64,000 bases of DNA. It comes from Trichomonas vaginalis G3 (lineage: Eukaryota; Parabasalia; Trichomonadida; Trichomonadidae). A model generated the notes under the pieces. That model ran no database searches. It was not told where the DNA came from and was given only the letters and a program-made list of their open reading frames with translations. The stretch covers positions 33,076,082 to 33,140,081 of the forward strand of contig NC_067207.1 of the NCBI RefSeq assembly GCF_026262505.1, in the 5' to 3' direction. Below are positions 32,489 through 43,184 of the stretch, piece by piece. Position numbers and translations under genes: made by a program. Numbering within the stretch: position 1 is the first letter of the stretch; the number at the start of each line of letters is the position of its first letter.

Positions 32489-34285
32489 TCAAGCGGGAGC
32501 TTGTCTATTAACAAACGCATATACAACAAAGAAAAGAGAAGCAATTCCACTAACAGCAGAAACAGATATTCCAAAAATCAAAGAAGCAAGGAAACTCCTT
32601 GCAATCATTGATATTGTTGGCACAATAAATGTTGAATCCATCTTTGTCATGATAGGAGATAAACTTCTCATGAACATAAAAAGAGATGACATCAAAGGAG
32701 CTTTCAAAGACGGCCACCACCAGTTGTAATCTTCCTTAGTAAGCCTAATATACGTAGTCAGCATTGATAAACATGATGCTGTAAGTAGAGATGCAGTTAT
32801 TGAACCAAGAATTGCAATCCACAGTCTCCAAATCGCATAAGGAACCCACATAAGCTTAACAACCAGGTCAAAAACAGGAATCAAAGGTAAAAATATGGCA
32901 AAACCGACTAATAGATCTTTGATTTCTTCAGAAAAGAAAGGCTGCGGTTTTATCTCGCGTGGGAAAGCCGAACAATCCGCAATACCTTTGAATCTGTGGA
33001 AAACCATGCATAAAATCGATCCTATCGCTCCATTAAAAATACTTATCAGACAACCAATGAAAATAAGGAAGAACTTATTAACAGTGATGAAAGCCGTACT
33101 CATTGGTTTGCCTGTAAGCGTACAATCCAATAAAACAAACAAAGCAAAAGTAGATAAATGAGCATATAAACTTCCCTTGAGAATTGTGAACTTCTTCGTG
33201 TTGGCACCTGTCGATGCATAAATGTATTGCATCAAATAACCTTCTGCAATTGATAAAACAAGGTATGACCATATACCAATATTTACCAAAAGGGAAGGAT
33301 TGGCAGGAGATGTGATATGGAGCACGCAAGGTATAATAACGGACAAAATAACTAATACTAAATGTATTCCATGAGCTATAAAAGCTGACCAAATGAGAGG
33401 ATGACTTGGAGGACGAAAAACATCGTTTCTAAGGGCTTTCCAACCTGTAACTGTGGATGCTGTAGCGGACTGTTGGCGTATATATTGTAAAAAGAAGATA
33501 TAGAAAAGTAAAGATGCAAGAAAAACGCCAATAATAACATTGATAATAAATGCCCACTTAATAGAATGGGTAAAGCTGTTAGCAACTGTTAGTTTCCATC
33601 TATCATTGGGTTTTTCATCAACGTAATCGAAGTTTATTGAGTATGTCCAGAAAAATTCTGTTGTATTCTCAATTGAATCGGGATAATCGAATGTACATGG
33701 AGGAGGATTAGGTTGACTGATCGGTATAAGCGAAATACCCATAATGTAGTTAATACCAAGTGCAAAATCTTTGAAAAGATGAACGGTTATATTAAGATGA
33801 GTGGAAATGTAATGTGCATTTGCTGTAAGATTATGAGGGATGTTCGGTGGTTCTCTAAATCCTATGTCAACACCATATATATTCTGACTAACTCCTTCTG
33901 TTGTTGAAACATCAACATAAGCAGGAAGAGAATCAGTATAATAGCGAATTTTGTAATGGTTATCGATTAGGTAATAAAGTAACTCTTTTTGCTCTTGCGT
34001 ATATTTCCTTTTGCATATTAATTTACACTTAATTGATTTGTGCATATTAAACTTGTATGGTGTTGATGTTATTTGCTGGCCAATAATTTGATCTGTTAAA
34101 CCATGTGTTACAGTTAAATCATTTGGAAGGCAAAATAGATCGCCAATTGAGTACGGAAGTGGATGTGAAACTTTGGAACTAACCAAACTTCCTGCAAACA
34201 TTTCAAATGGATAGTTTTCCATCAATTGATCTGGTGGTGGATCCAATAAATAACATAATGATGCCTGAAATAAATAAAAAATCAT
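32489..34285 (-). CDS. Transmembrane-9 superfamily protein (nonaspanin)
   Basis: A 598-residue protein with a short hydrophobic N-terminal signal (MIFYLFQASLCYLL), a lumenal domain to about residue 240, and nine membrane segments beginning with WAFIINVIIGVFLASLLFYI. Family marks include GWKALRNDVFRPPSHPL after the first membrane segment and the final pair of helices near the C terminus. TM9SF proteins sit in Golgi and endosomes and help sort membrane proteins. The C terminus ends in VNRQAPA and lacks the KxD/E signal of many homologues. The promoter-like word at 34294-34304 lies 8 bases before the ATG. Confidence 0.9.
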   Translation of the reverse strand: MIFYLFQASLCYLLDPPPDQLMENYPFEMFAGSLVSSKVSHPLPYSIGDLFCLPNDLTVTHGLTDQIIGQQITSTPYKFNMHKSIKCKLICKRKYTQEQKELLYYLIDNHYKIRYYTDSLPAYVDVSTTEGVSQNIYGVDIGFREPPNIPHNLTANAHYISTHLNITVHLFKDFALGINYIMGISLIPISQPNPPPCTFDYPDSIENTTEFFWTYSINFDYVDEKPNDRWKLTVANSFTHSIKWAFIINVIIGVFLASLLFYIFFLQYIRQQSATASTVTGWKALRNDVFRPPSHPLIWSAFIAHGIHLVLVILSVIIPCVLHITSPANPSLLVNIGIWSYLVLSIAEGYLMQYIYASTGANTKKFTILKGSLYAHLSTFALFVLLDCTLTGKPMSTAFITVNKFFLIFIGCLISIFNGAIGSILCMVFHRFKGIADCSAFPREIKPQPFFSEEIKDLLVGFAIFLPLIPVFDLVVKLMWVPYAIWRLWIAILGSITASLLTASCLSMLTTYIRLTKEDYNWWWPSLKAPLMSSLFMFMRSLSPIMTKMDSTFIVPTISMIARSFLASLIFGISVSAVSGIASLFFVVYAFVNRQAPA

Positions 34286-34293
34286 ATGAAATT

Positions 34294-34304
34294 TGTCACT
34301 TTTT
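34294..34304 (-). promoter_or_regulatory. AAAAAGTGACA promoter-like motif of the TM9SF gene
   Basis: The minus strand reads AAAAAAGTGACA 8 bases before the ATG at 34285, in the same position as in the beta-adaptin and Rogdi-like genes. Confidence 0.55.
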
Positions 34305-35302
34305 TATTTCTCATTATTGATACGATTCAAGGCAAGAGAAATGAAACAGACAAAAATATATTGCACACTCATTCTTATAAGTAATCGCAAAAGGTGTTTA
34401 TATGATTTAATCGTATGTGATTTTAAAATGCAACAAGCTATAATCCATTTAACGAATACGATCCATATTCACTCGAGCAAACATTTATAGGAGCAACAAA
34501 TTCAACTGCATGAGAAAATTCAAATAATCATATATTTTAATTTAAAAATAAACTCCCTTTCCTTCGTAAAGTCTCTGATTCAAATTTTTGATAGAAGTAC
34601 TCTCAATATTGAGGCAGAAAAACGATAGAATGAATTTACGAAGGAAAATGGGTTTAAAATAAAATAATAATAAAAATAGCAGTAAATGAATGAAGATGCC
34701 CCAATTAAGATTCTCTGAATATGCACACCTCTTACAGAACCAACCAGGTATTTCAGCGAATTGGACACTTCCTCCAAATTCCAAGCTTTGATTTTTTTAA
34801 AAAATTAATTTAAGGGTGCGCCCGGAAGGATCATGTAAACTTCAGAATTTAGAACCTTAATTTTTAAGCAATTACTTGGTACCTAAATAGGTAGTAAAAC
34901 TCTAAAAATATCAAAAAGTACAACTTGGCTCCATAATAATCCTGTCATGGTGGCAGTTTGTATTCCCTAGTATTTTCCTCTTGAATCTCTTTTTCTGTCG
35001 AAATTAAATTCAAATCTCAGAAGTAGAAGTGAATAATCGACTTATTGCTGCTATTATACGAATAAACAAATCCATTATATTATTTTTATTTACATAATAT
35101 CTGTTTGAAGTTCATAATTCTATAAATTTTTCTTCAAAAACATTACAATCTTGATAGTTTTGATACTGTTTAATAGGTTTTTGGCACCTTATTTAGTAAT
35201 TACAACGTATCGAGTCGATCTGAACTTAATTTTCGGAAATTTAAAATATTTATCATAAGTAAAATCTGATTTGAAATTTATGTTTAATTACTATATTTTG
35301 CA
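34305..35302. other. Intergenic region left of the large element
   Basis: About 1 kb of AT-rich DNA without a credible gene. TTAAGGGTGCGCCC at about 34811-34824 resembles a word at 61791 on the other side of the element. The left copy of the target-site duplication is at its right edge. Confidence 0.45.
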
Positions 35303-35306
35303 TAAT

Positions 35307-35307
<1 letters not shown>
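35303..35307. repeat. Left target-site duplication TAATC
   Basis: TAATC stands directly before the A-tract that begins the element and again directly after the T-tract at the other end (60641-60645). A sixth base (A against T) does not match, or is hidden in the T run. Polintons usually duplicate 6 bp. Confidence 0.65.
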
Positions 35308-35341
<34 letters not shown>

Positions 35342-36553
35342 TAGTGGGGCTTCCAGGCACTTCGTGCCTTCTAGCCCTGAAGATGTTTAGTATAAATGAA
35401 GTCTTAGAGGACAAACATGACTATGAGTTTTGATATGACAAGATAGAATATGAGAGAGGTCCTATAAACCGGAGAAAGTGTTATATAAACATCTGTCATA
35501 TTACTCAGAATATTATACAGAATTCAATAAAAATATATTTTAGGTGAAGAGGTGAGATTTCACCTGTTTTTTCACCTCATTTTTCACCTCTTGAATTTTC
35601 ATGAATTTCTTCGTAAATGTTTTGTCAAGACTTCTTCGTAAATGTTTTGTCAAGACTTCTTCTTCGTAAATGTTTTGTCAAGACTTCTTCGTAAAGACTT
35701 TGTCAAGATTTCATCGTAAAGACTTTGTCAAAACTTCATCGTAAAGACTTTGTCAAAACTTCATCGTAAAGACTTTGTCAAAACTTCATCGTAAAGACTT
35801 TGTCAAACATGAACGTAAATGTTTTGTCAAGACTTCTTCGTAAAATCAGACAAAAATATATTTTAGGTGAAGAGGTGAGATTTCACCTCTTTTTTCACCT
35901 CTTTTTTCACCCTCTTGAATTTTCATGAATTTTACACCAAAAATATATTTTAGGTGAAGAGGTGAGATTTCACCTCTTTTTTCACCTCTTTTTTCACCTC
36001 TTGAATTTTCATGAAATTTACACCAAAAATATACTACTAGGGTCATTTACGAAGAAATCTCAACAAAGTCTTTACGAAGAAATCTTGACAAAGTCTTTAC
36101 GAAGAAATCTCAACAAAGTCTTTACGATGAAATCTTGACAAAGTCTTTACGAAGAAATCTCAACAAAGTCTTTACGAAGAAATCTCAACAAAACATAGAC
36201 AAGAAAGTTCATGAGAAATTAGATGAAGAAGTCTTAACAAAGTCTTTACGAAGAAATTCATGAAAATTCAAGAGGTGAAAAATGAGGTGAAAAAACAGGT
36301 GAAATCTCACCTCTTCACCTAAAATATATTTTTGGGTCATTTACGAAGAAATCTCAACAAAGTCTTTACGAAGAAGTCTTAACAAAGTCTTTACGAAGAA
36401 ATTCATGAAAATTCAAGAGGGTGAAAAAAGAGGTGAAAAAAGAGGTGAAATCTCACCTCTTCACCTAAAATATATTTTTGGGTCATTTACACTCATTTAC
36501 GAAGAAATCTCAACAAAGTCTTTACGAAGAAGTCACAATAAAACATCTGTCAA
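35308..36553 (+). repeat. Left terminal inverted repeat of the element
   Basis: Begins with 32 A residues and ends with AAGTCACAATAAAACATCTGTC, which appears inverted at 59601-59622. In between are a unique block with the palindrome GGCACTTCGTGCC, many copies of CTTCGTAAAGACTTTGTCAA-type 20-mers, and several GGTGA hairpin units. Copy number of the short repeats differs from the right end, so the two repeats are unequal in length (about 1.25 against 1.04 kb). Confidence 0.8.
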
Positions 36554-36578
36554 AAACCGCTTTTTAACTTCACTTAAA

Positions 36579-39500
36579 ATGCCACGTAAGCTACGTAAGA
36601 ATATACGTAAGAGAAGAGAGCATTGAAACATCCAATAGTAAAACTGACACCACAACAACAGTTGCAACAACAAATGCTGAATGACCCCACTATGTTGCAA
36701 CAAATGTCAAGCAATCCTATGCTTTTAAACCGAGTTCTTGGTGCACAGAGTGGAGGTTTAAGAGCGGCACTTTTAGCGAAAATGGCAGGCTATGGTGGAG
36801 CTGCAGACGGAACAGCCTATAACCCTCAAAGTCAAATGAATTTGAGTTCACTCAAAAATCAAATAGCAGATGTCAAAAAGTCAAACATAGACATACAGAA
36901 GCAAATAGGTGAAAACGAAAAGAAACTAGAATATGACAGACACACAAAGAAACTCAATGAGTTAAACGTAGAGAAAAGAAGAAAGAAGAACAACTGAAAG
37001 AACTAAGTACAGAGGAATATGCGAAAAAAGTGTCAGAAAAAGCAGCAGAAGTAGCAAAAATGGAACAAGATGTCATAAATTTGAAAAACCATACTACTCA
37101 ATATAATACTGAAAGATGAAGAGATAAAACAAAAGCCCTGAAGACATATATGGATAGCGATGAGTATAAAAAAGAAGTTGAAGCAAATGTAAAGGCAGAA
37201 AAACTTTTACAGTTGCAAAACCAAACCGTACAGTATGAAAACTTAGCACAAGAAAGTAAAAATAACGACGCGGCTATGCAAAAGGCAATGAAAAGCGCAG
37301 AATATATAAAAGCTAACAATGACTGGTTAGATGCCCAAGCCAACGCTAAAGCAGCCCAACTCATAGGGTCAATAAGGACAAAAATACAAGCGGATGAAGA
37401 TAGTTCAAATGAAGCTTTAACAAATGCTGACTTTAAGAACGCTTTCGAAGCTCTTCATAGTAAGGTGAAACAAGTGAACGATTTCTCATCTGGAAAGAAA
37501 CTGAAGTCTGAAGGTTTCGACAAAGAGTTAAAAGAAGTAGCACAAAATATGACGAAAATAACAGACGCAGCAACGAGACAGGCAGTTCAAAGTGCCTATG
37601 ACGCCGTTAGAGCAACTGTTGTGAAAAGTCAAGAAAAAGAGTTACAACAGACCAAAACAGACCTAGTAAATGCTTTCTTAAGAACGAAAAGTCAGGTAGG
37701 ACATTACGCTGCAGATGGAACATATGTGCCAGCTGGTGGAATTTATATACCACCAAACCCTCCAAGAGAAGCACCTGCACCAGGACTACCTAGAACATTT
37801 ACATCGTCACATGGACACAGACACAGGCATGCACAACAACCAACACAACAACCACCTCCACAACCAGCACAGCAACCAACAGTTCAAAATCCAGCACAAC
37901 AACCAACACAACAACCAACAGTTCAAAACCCTGCACAACAACAACCACAAACAGAACAAGGACATAAAAGAAGTAGAGAACAAGGAAACCAAGAATTCTT
38001 AAAAATGCTTAAAGAAGAGTGTGGTTTCCCAGATACTGTTGACTTTAGTGACAGATATAAAGAAGCTATTGGAAAGTTCAAGATGGAAATACTGACCCGA
38101 ACCTATTTAGCTTTATGGCAGCACCAAAGGGATATAATTTCAAACCTGGAAAATACAAGCTCGCTAAGGATATTATAATAGCATATCATCCAAATGACAT
38201 GGATGAATTTACTCCGAGATATTTGATGTCAGAGCTAAATGACAATTCAACTTTCGTCATGAAACGCGTAAAAAATAGAGACGGAACGAAAAACAAAAGC
38301 TTATGAATGCGGATGACGTAGATAGGGAAATTGTTAAAAACGGTCTCGGAATATATGAAATGCCAGCAGATGAGGTACAAGAAACTCCACAGGAAGAAAT
38401 AGTTCAGATACAACCAGACATGGAAGAAATAGTTCAGCAACAACAGCTAGAAGAGCCTGAAGGAAACGAACAAGTCACTCCTTTGGAAACTAACCTCACA
38501 GAACTAGATGAAGATTTGGAACACAGCCGAAAAATCTTGACCCTCAACAAGAGTATGCGGAGAATATGGAATATTTCCAAGAGTCTAAAAAAAATTCGGC
38601 TGACATAGTAGAAGAATATCGAAAAATGTTTGCCGACATACAAAAGACTCCAACACCAGATGAAAATATCCAGCATAGAATGGAAGAACTGAAAAAAAAT
38701 GTACACAAATACAACAACCCTTTTTACTTACGAGCATTTAACGTTCAATCTTCGGATGAACTCGGTGAAAATAAAAGTTAAATTTCAAGAAAACATATAG
38801 AAATGAAACATTGTTTAAAGTTCATTCAGAACCTAACCAAGATGGAAACAAACCTACTTTTGTTTCTGCAGACGATGGAACTACAATGAGATGGGGTCAT
38901 AAAGCTAACCCGGATAGGTGTTCATAAACTTACAAACCTCAATTCAAGAAGTTGTAGACGCAATGGAAGTCAATGTGAACCAGATATAGCTGGTATTTTA
39001 AGCGCGGCTTTAATGCCATTGAAAGATATGAAAGATGCAGATATTTTGGACCAGTATGAAATGAACATGGCTGATGGAAATATAACACCTGACGTTCTAG
39101 AACATTTATCTCAAAGAACTACACAGAACCATAGAGATGGTATATTTGGTGAAGAGTTTAGAAAGAAAGTTAGGGAGAGAGAAGGAAGAGAACCTATTGT
39201 ACATGACCTTGCAAACGAAAGTTTACAAAATGTCATAAAAACTTACTTTGCAGACAATGAACTGAGAAGGGATGAATATTTAAGAAAACTCAAATGGACA
39301 GTACCAATGAAATGTTAGTATTGAAAAACATGTTCCTTGACAAAATAAAACCAACTACAGAAATAAATGACGCAAGACTGAAACATTGGGTAGAAGCTTT
39401 CCCATTCACAAAAGATATAGTTGGTAACATGGAAAGAAAAACCAAATGGCTACAAAAACATATATTTGGAAACGAGCATATTCCATATGGACAGGCACTG

Positions 39501-39746
39501 TTTGAAGAGCTTGAACCGGAAACTCAGGACAGAGTCATGCAAACAATACGCGAAGACTCAAATACAGACTATGACAAACTCTTTCTAGGATATAGGTTAC
39601 CTGAGATGGGCGACCAGAGCCAAAAGGCAAAAAGGACATGGGAAATTTGCAACATACTAGATGAACATAATGCAAAGATGCAACACTTCAAGCAGAGGGC
39701 AATGAAGGAAAAAGAAGAGTTAAAAACTCAGTCAGGAAGAAAGTAA
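36579..39746 (+). pseudogene. Large Q-rich and coiled-coil structural gene, multiply frameshifted
   Basis: From a basic start (ATG 36579, MPRKLRKNIRKRREH) the coding potential jumps frame at about 36620, 37000, 37110, 38110, 38290, 38560, 38790-39000 and 39290. Successive pieces are clearly protein-like: a Q-rich segment, coiled coil (37150-37700), a QQP/QNPAQQ repeat tract (37830-37960), acidic stretches and a helical C-terminal part ending at 39746. The whole would be about 1,040 residues. It lies directly before the major capsid gene, which suggests a virion protein. No enzymatic motif, in particular no DNA polymerase motif, is seen. Breaks are mostly at short A or T runs, so mutation and assembly error both fit. 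Confidence 0.65.
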
Positions 39747-39813
39747 AGCTTGGTCCACGTGGGTTCTATTATGACATATAAATCCAACTATTCTATATTT
39801 TTACTCATATGAA

Positions 39814-41418
39814 ATGTACGCCGCTCAGAATATAACGCCAACAGTTTTGGATGCTATGAATGGAAATGTTTCCGAATGGTATAACGAATGCGACAATGCC
39901 ATTAGAAGGTCAGAAATAGTTCCTGGAAACTTACGAATATACAACTGCTGTTTCTTATGGAAACGTAGTGAGTTTGGAGAAGGTTCTTCAACAACAGTAG
40001 ATATTGCTTGCGACAGGTTTCATATTATTTCTATTGACAACTCTTTCTTATACGTGGAACAAGACATTGAAATAAAACCTTCTGCCAAGTTGTCTGACAA
40101 GAAAGGTTGCAATGAATTTTCTATGTCGGATACCAATATGCTCCAGAAGTTTTCATGGGATATAAGATATATTCTAACTCTGACTTAGTTCAAACAGTAA
40201 CATGGGCAAACTATGAATGGTTCGCTTTGAGAAACTCAGTACAACCACAAGCTAGAGAACAAACAGACCAGTATGCAACTATTGAGAAAATAAGAAGACT
40301 TGACCCTAACGTTCCAGGAGTTTATGTTGACCTTTCTGGACAAAATGCAGCAGCAGTAACCAAAGTAAAACTGAAACTTAGAGTTCCTTTGTCATCTTTC
40401 CTCATCTTCAGGTTTTTAAGATACTTGCCAAACTGGGCAGAAAAATTTCTATCGAACTTACTCCAAGCAAAAATAACTTAGTCATTCACCAACACAAGAC
40501 CCATTCACTCTTACAGACGTAAAGGGAGCAAATCAAACGTCATTCGCCGACTTTTGCAAAGACAAAGTTGACTTAGACTTTGGTTTCTCAAACTTCAAAA
40601 CTGAAGTAAACTATTATTTCAATGCTGCTGGAACTGCTTGGGACCCAGTTAAGTTCACATGCGAACAGTTTGAAATGCAAGAGAATAGAAAGCAGACTTG
40701 CCGTTTTATATGTTGGACCCAGATATTTCAAATGCTTTAGCTGCCAAATATATTGCAGTTCCACTTATGTTCCCTATACACCAAATATCTGTCAAAGACT
40801 TGCAGGTGAAGTTGGAAACCAAAGTGCTGACCCAGGTGCAAGAACAGATATTGCTTTAACAACTGCAATGAAACATGCAGATACTATGTTTGTACTGTTC
40901 AGACGAACTATAAATGACTATTCTTGCTTCTACAACCCTGGATTAAATACCATATAAACATAAGATGGCAAAATATACCAAGAGAAGAATATTCTACAGT
41001 TGAAGATATGAGGTCATACAACTTGACATTAGATGCTATGAACTACTTAACAACAACTTCACAACAACCATTAACCCTGAAATGCAAAAGTTCTATTATG
41101 CCATATGTAAAGTATGGACTCATACAGGAGGTCAAAAAACTCAATATACAAATGGAGACCGTTCAAACTTTTGGCTTGGCATTCCATTTGCTGACTCAGA
41201 AGACTTTATGGGTGGTATTTCAACTGTTGGTACAGTTCAAATACAAATATACTGGTGACAGAGACGGTCCAAATGAATTGAAAGCAAAGAAGTTTACAAA
41301 ACCAATAGCACTTTTCACGGAAGATGCTCTTTTGAAGATTCGTTCGATGAAACCTGCTGGGGCTCCTCAGATTGGCATAACGACAGCTTCCATCGAGCAG
41401 ATTTTGGCAGCCAGGTAG
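39814..41418 (+). pseudogene. Major capsid protein gene (double jelly-roll type), frameshifted
   Basis: Pieces in several frames follow each other without overlap conflict. MYAAQNITPTVLDAMNGNV begins at 39814; the frame shifts near a TTTT run at about 40150, again at AAAAATTT (about 40441), at about 40630, and again near 40920-40950. The last part ends at 41418 with GITTASIEQILAAR. The segment with RIYNCCFLW and the later VKLKLRVPLSS-FLIFRFLRYL-NWAEKF match the style of Polinton major capsid proteins, where a loop with VPLS is followed by a hydrophobic helix. The summed length of about 535 residues fits the family. At least four breaks make this copy non-functional unless they are sequence errors. 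Confidence 0.65.
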
Positions 41419-41501
41419 TAAGTTTTCTTGAACTGACTTCTCTCCGTCAAATATTGACAGTACGCCAGTTTTGACATATAAATTGTAAGATAAACTTACC
41501 T
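41419..41501. other. Short spacer
   Basis: Non-coding junction between the capsid gene end and a small minus-strand coding remnant. Confidence 0.4.
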
Positions 41502-41736
41502 TTAGAAATATCTGTAAGTTTTGTTGTTATATTTTTCAACGTCAAGAACTTTCACCACCATTTCAGTGTATAACCAACTTTCTTTGCTTTGGAAATATTT
41601 TGGTTCAGCAAATATTGCTATTCTATAACATTTACCATTGTTTGTATAAAGAACTATTCTATCAATGAACTTTTGTATTGTTTGTGTGTGTAACTTTGTT
41701 CTGCTTCAATTCGAAGAGATACTCGAATACGTCCAT
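41502..41736 (-). pseudogene. Small broken coding sequence
   Basis: On the minus strand an ATG at 41736 opens MDVFEYLFELKQN. One base lost at an AAA run (about 41696) breaks the frame; the next frame continues with protein-like sequence (KFIDRIVLYTNNGKCYRIAI, then EMVVKVLDVEKYNNKTYRYF) to a TAA at 41502. Together about 77 codons. The family is unknown. The single-base break is of the same kind as those in the neighbouring capsid genes. Confidence 0.45.
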
Positions 41737-41800
41737 CTTTTTATTCTAAGTAAAATGTCATTTTCCGAAAAATAGAAGCGTAAGTGTTTCAAAAGGTTTA

Positions 41801-42142
41801 ATGGCGGTGGCAGATGTGAAGTTAAATTCACACACTCAAACAAACAGTCAAAGTGTTGTTGTCAATGTCAAAGAAAGAGATGTTGAAGTGGGGAAACCAT
41901 ACGAAGACCAAGATGGTATAACAATAGTTCCTGTAAAAGAACAACCAACATACCCTGAAGTTAGCAGAGACTTAAGTTCTGTTGCAGATATTCGAAACGA
42001 CTACCAACAACTTAAAGACAAACTTAAAACTCAGGAGAAGATTTGTCAGGCTTTGGGTATAATGTTAAACTTGGTCGAACACAACCCTGTAAAAGTGAAC
42101 TCATATGTCATTGCACCTCATGAAGTCTTGAAAGAACTATGA
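41801..42142 (+). CDS. Small protein of unknown function, upstream of minor capsid gene
   Basis: A 113-residue frame starting MAVADVKLNSHTQTNSQSVV. The first half is rich in polar residues; the second (about 70-113) is helical with LKDKLKTQEKICQALGIMLN. Its stop overlaps the start of the next gene by 4 bases (ATGA), indicating tight packing within a same-strand run that leads to the minor capsid gene. No family is recognised. Confidence 0.6.
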   Translation: MAVADVKLNSHTQTNSQSVVVNVKERDVEVGKPYEDQDGITIVPVKEQPTYPEVSRDLSSVADIRNDYQQLKDKLKTQEKICQALGIMLNLVEHNPVKVNSYVIAPHEVLKEL

Positions 42143-42336
42143 AACTTTTGACAGAGGCAGACGATATAAACATCAAAGAAATAGAACCCGACATTAGTTG
42201 CTGTGGTGTTTCATATAATGTCATTGACAAGATATACGTTATGAAAGGAGGTGAAACGTTGAACTTAAAATATAGTTTCCCAGACGTCATAAAATATATT
42301 GACGACCACAACATTTCATTAAAATTTACTTGCTAA
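42139..42336 (+). CDS. Small protein of unknown function
   Basis: A 65-residue frame (MKLLTEADDINIKEIEPDIS at its start) overlapping the previous gene by 4 bases and ending 4 bases before the next ATG. Contains the pair SCCG and a conserved-looking YVMKGGETLNLKYSF. No family is recognised; the tight spacing supports a real gene. Confidence 0.55.
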   Translation: MKLLTEADDINIKEIEPDISCCGVSYNVIDKIYVMKGGETLNLKYSFPDVIKYIDDHNISLKFTC

Positions 42337-42340
42337 GTAA

Positions 42341-43156
42341 ATGGCAGAAGACATAGTGGTTTATACTATTACGACTAAAAACCCTGAGTCATATAATTCT
42401 ATAACAACAAACTTACAAAGTCCTCAAGGACGATATTGTAAACTGACCTTAAACACGATGACGACTAAAGCCTGTTTTGCTCTTTTGACACCAGAAGACT
42501 TTGTTGTTGTGAATGGTAAAAAATACTTCTTTGAAGATACTTACTCAGATATACCACCAACAGGTTTTGTTGACTTATTTAATACTTTAAGGACGGATGT
42601 AACATGTGCTGCAACTAGAGCAGGTTTCATTATGTTTGGATGTCCGACTGAGTTTAGTATAAACGATATGAGCTATAATACAAAACTTATATCTGGTTTT
42701 TACTACCAACAGTTTCCTATAACAGGAAAAGGTGTCATACAAGGAATGTCTGTTCCATTGACTTTAAGTACACCTATTTTATATATTGTTTCAAACTTAG
42801 GTTCAAAGTGCTATTCGAATGTCGACAGAAACTACTATGACCAAAAGATACTCATGCGTATAAACAACACTTTCTCTGCTGGTTTGCCTATTGTTCATTC
42901 GAATGCAGAGTTTTCAGCTTTAGTAAACTCAAACACTTTAGCAAACATAAACTTAACCTTAGTCGACGCAAACTTTGTTCCTGTAAAACTTTTATGTCCT
43001 ATGTATTTGTCAATGACGGCAGAAAGTTTCGAATTGGAAGATGCAACTGGTGAAAGTATTGTACTACAAGAACAACTTCAACAACAAATAGCTCAAGAAC
43101 AACAAATGCAACAAATGGAACAAATGGAACAAATGCAACAACAAAGTCAAGAATAA
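42341..43156 (+). CDS. Candidate minor capsid (penton) protein
   Basis: A 271-residue protein rich in beta strands: YTITTKNPESYNSITTNLQS near the start, then PILYIVSNLGSKCYS and IVHSNAEFSALVNSNTLANI. It closes the fold with LTLVDANFVPVKLLCPMYLS. The last strand pair (a 'lvDanf.pv.ll.P.yl.m' pattern) resembles minor capsid proteins of Polintons, which are single jelly-rolls at the virion vertices. A Q/M-rich tail (about 245-271) follows. Position two genes after the major capsid gene supports the call. A different virion role is possible. Confidence 0.5.
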   Translation: MAEDIVVYTITTKNPESYNSITTNLQSPQGRYCKLTLNTMTTKACFALLTPEDFVVVNGKKYFFEDTYSDIPPTGFVDLFNTLRTDVTCAATRAGFIMFGCPTEFSINDMSYNTKLISGFYYQQFPITGKGVIQGMSVPLTLSTPILYIVSNLGSKCYSNVDRNYYDQKILMRINNTFSAGLPIVHSNAEFSALVNSNTLANINLTLVDANFVPVKLLCPMYLSMTAESFELEDATGESIVLQEQLQQQIAQEQQMQQMEQMEQMQQQSQE

Positions 43157-43184
43157 AAAAAATATTTTTTTTATTTTTATAAAA

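Noticed and set aside
36405-36626. Gene covering the GGTGA repeat and ending MPRKLRKNIRKRREH
   Set aside because: The first part is repeat DNA. Only the last 15 codons, from the ATG at 36579, look genuine, as the start of the large structural gene.
36579-39746. Protein-primed DNA polymerase (PolB)
   Set aside because: Size and position would allow it, but the pieces are Q-rich, coiled-coil and helical, without YxDTDS-like or exonuclease motifs.
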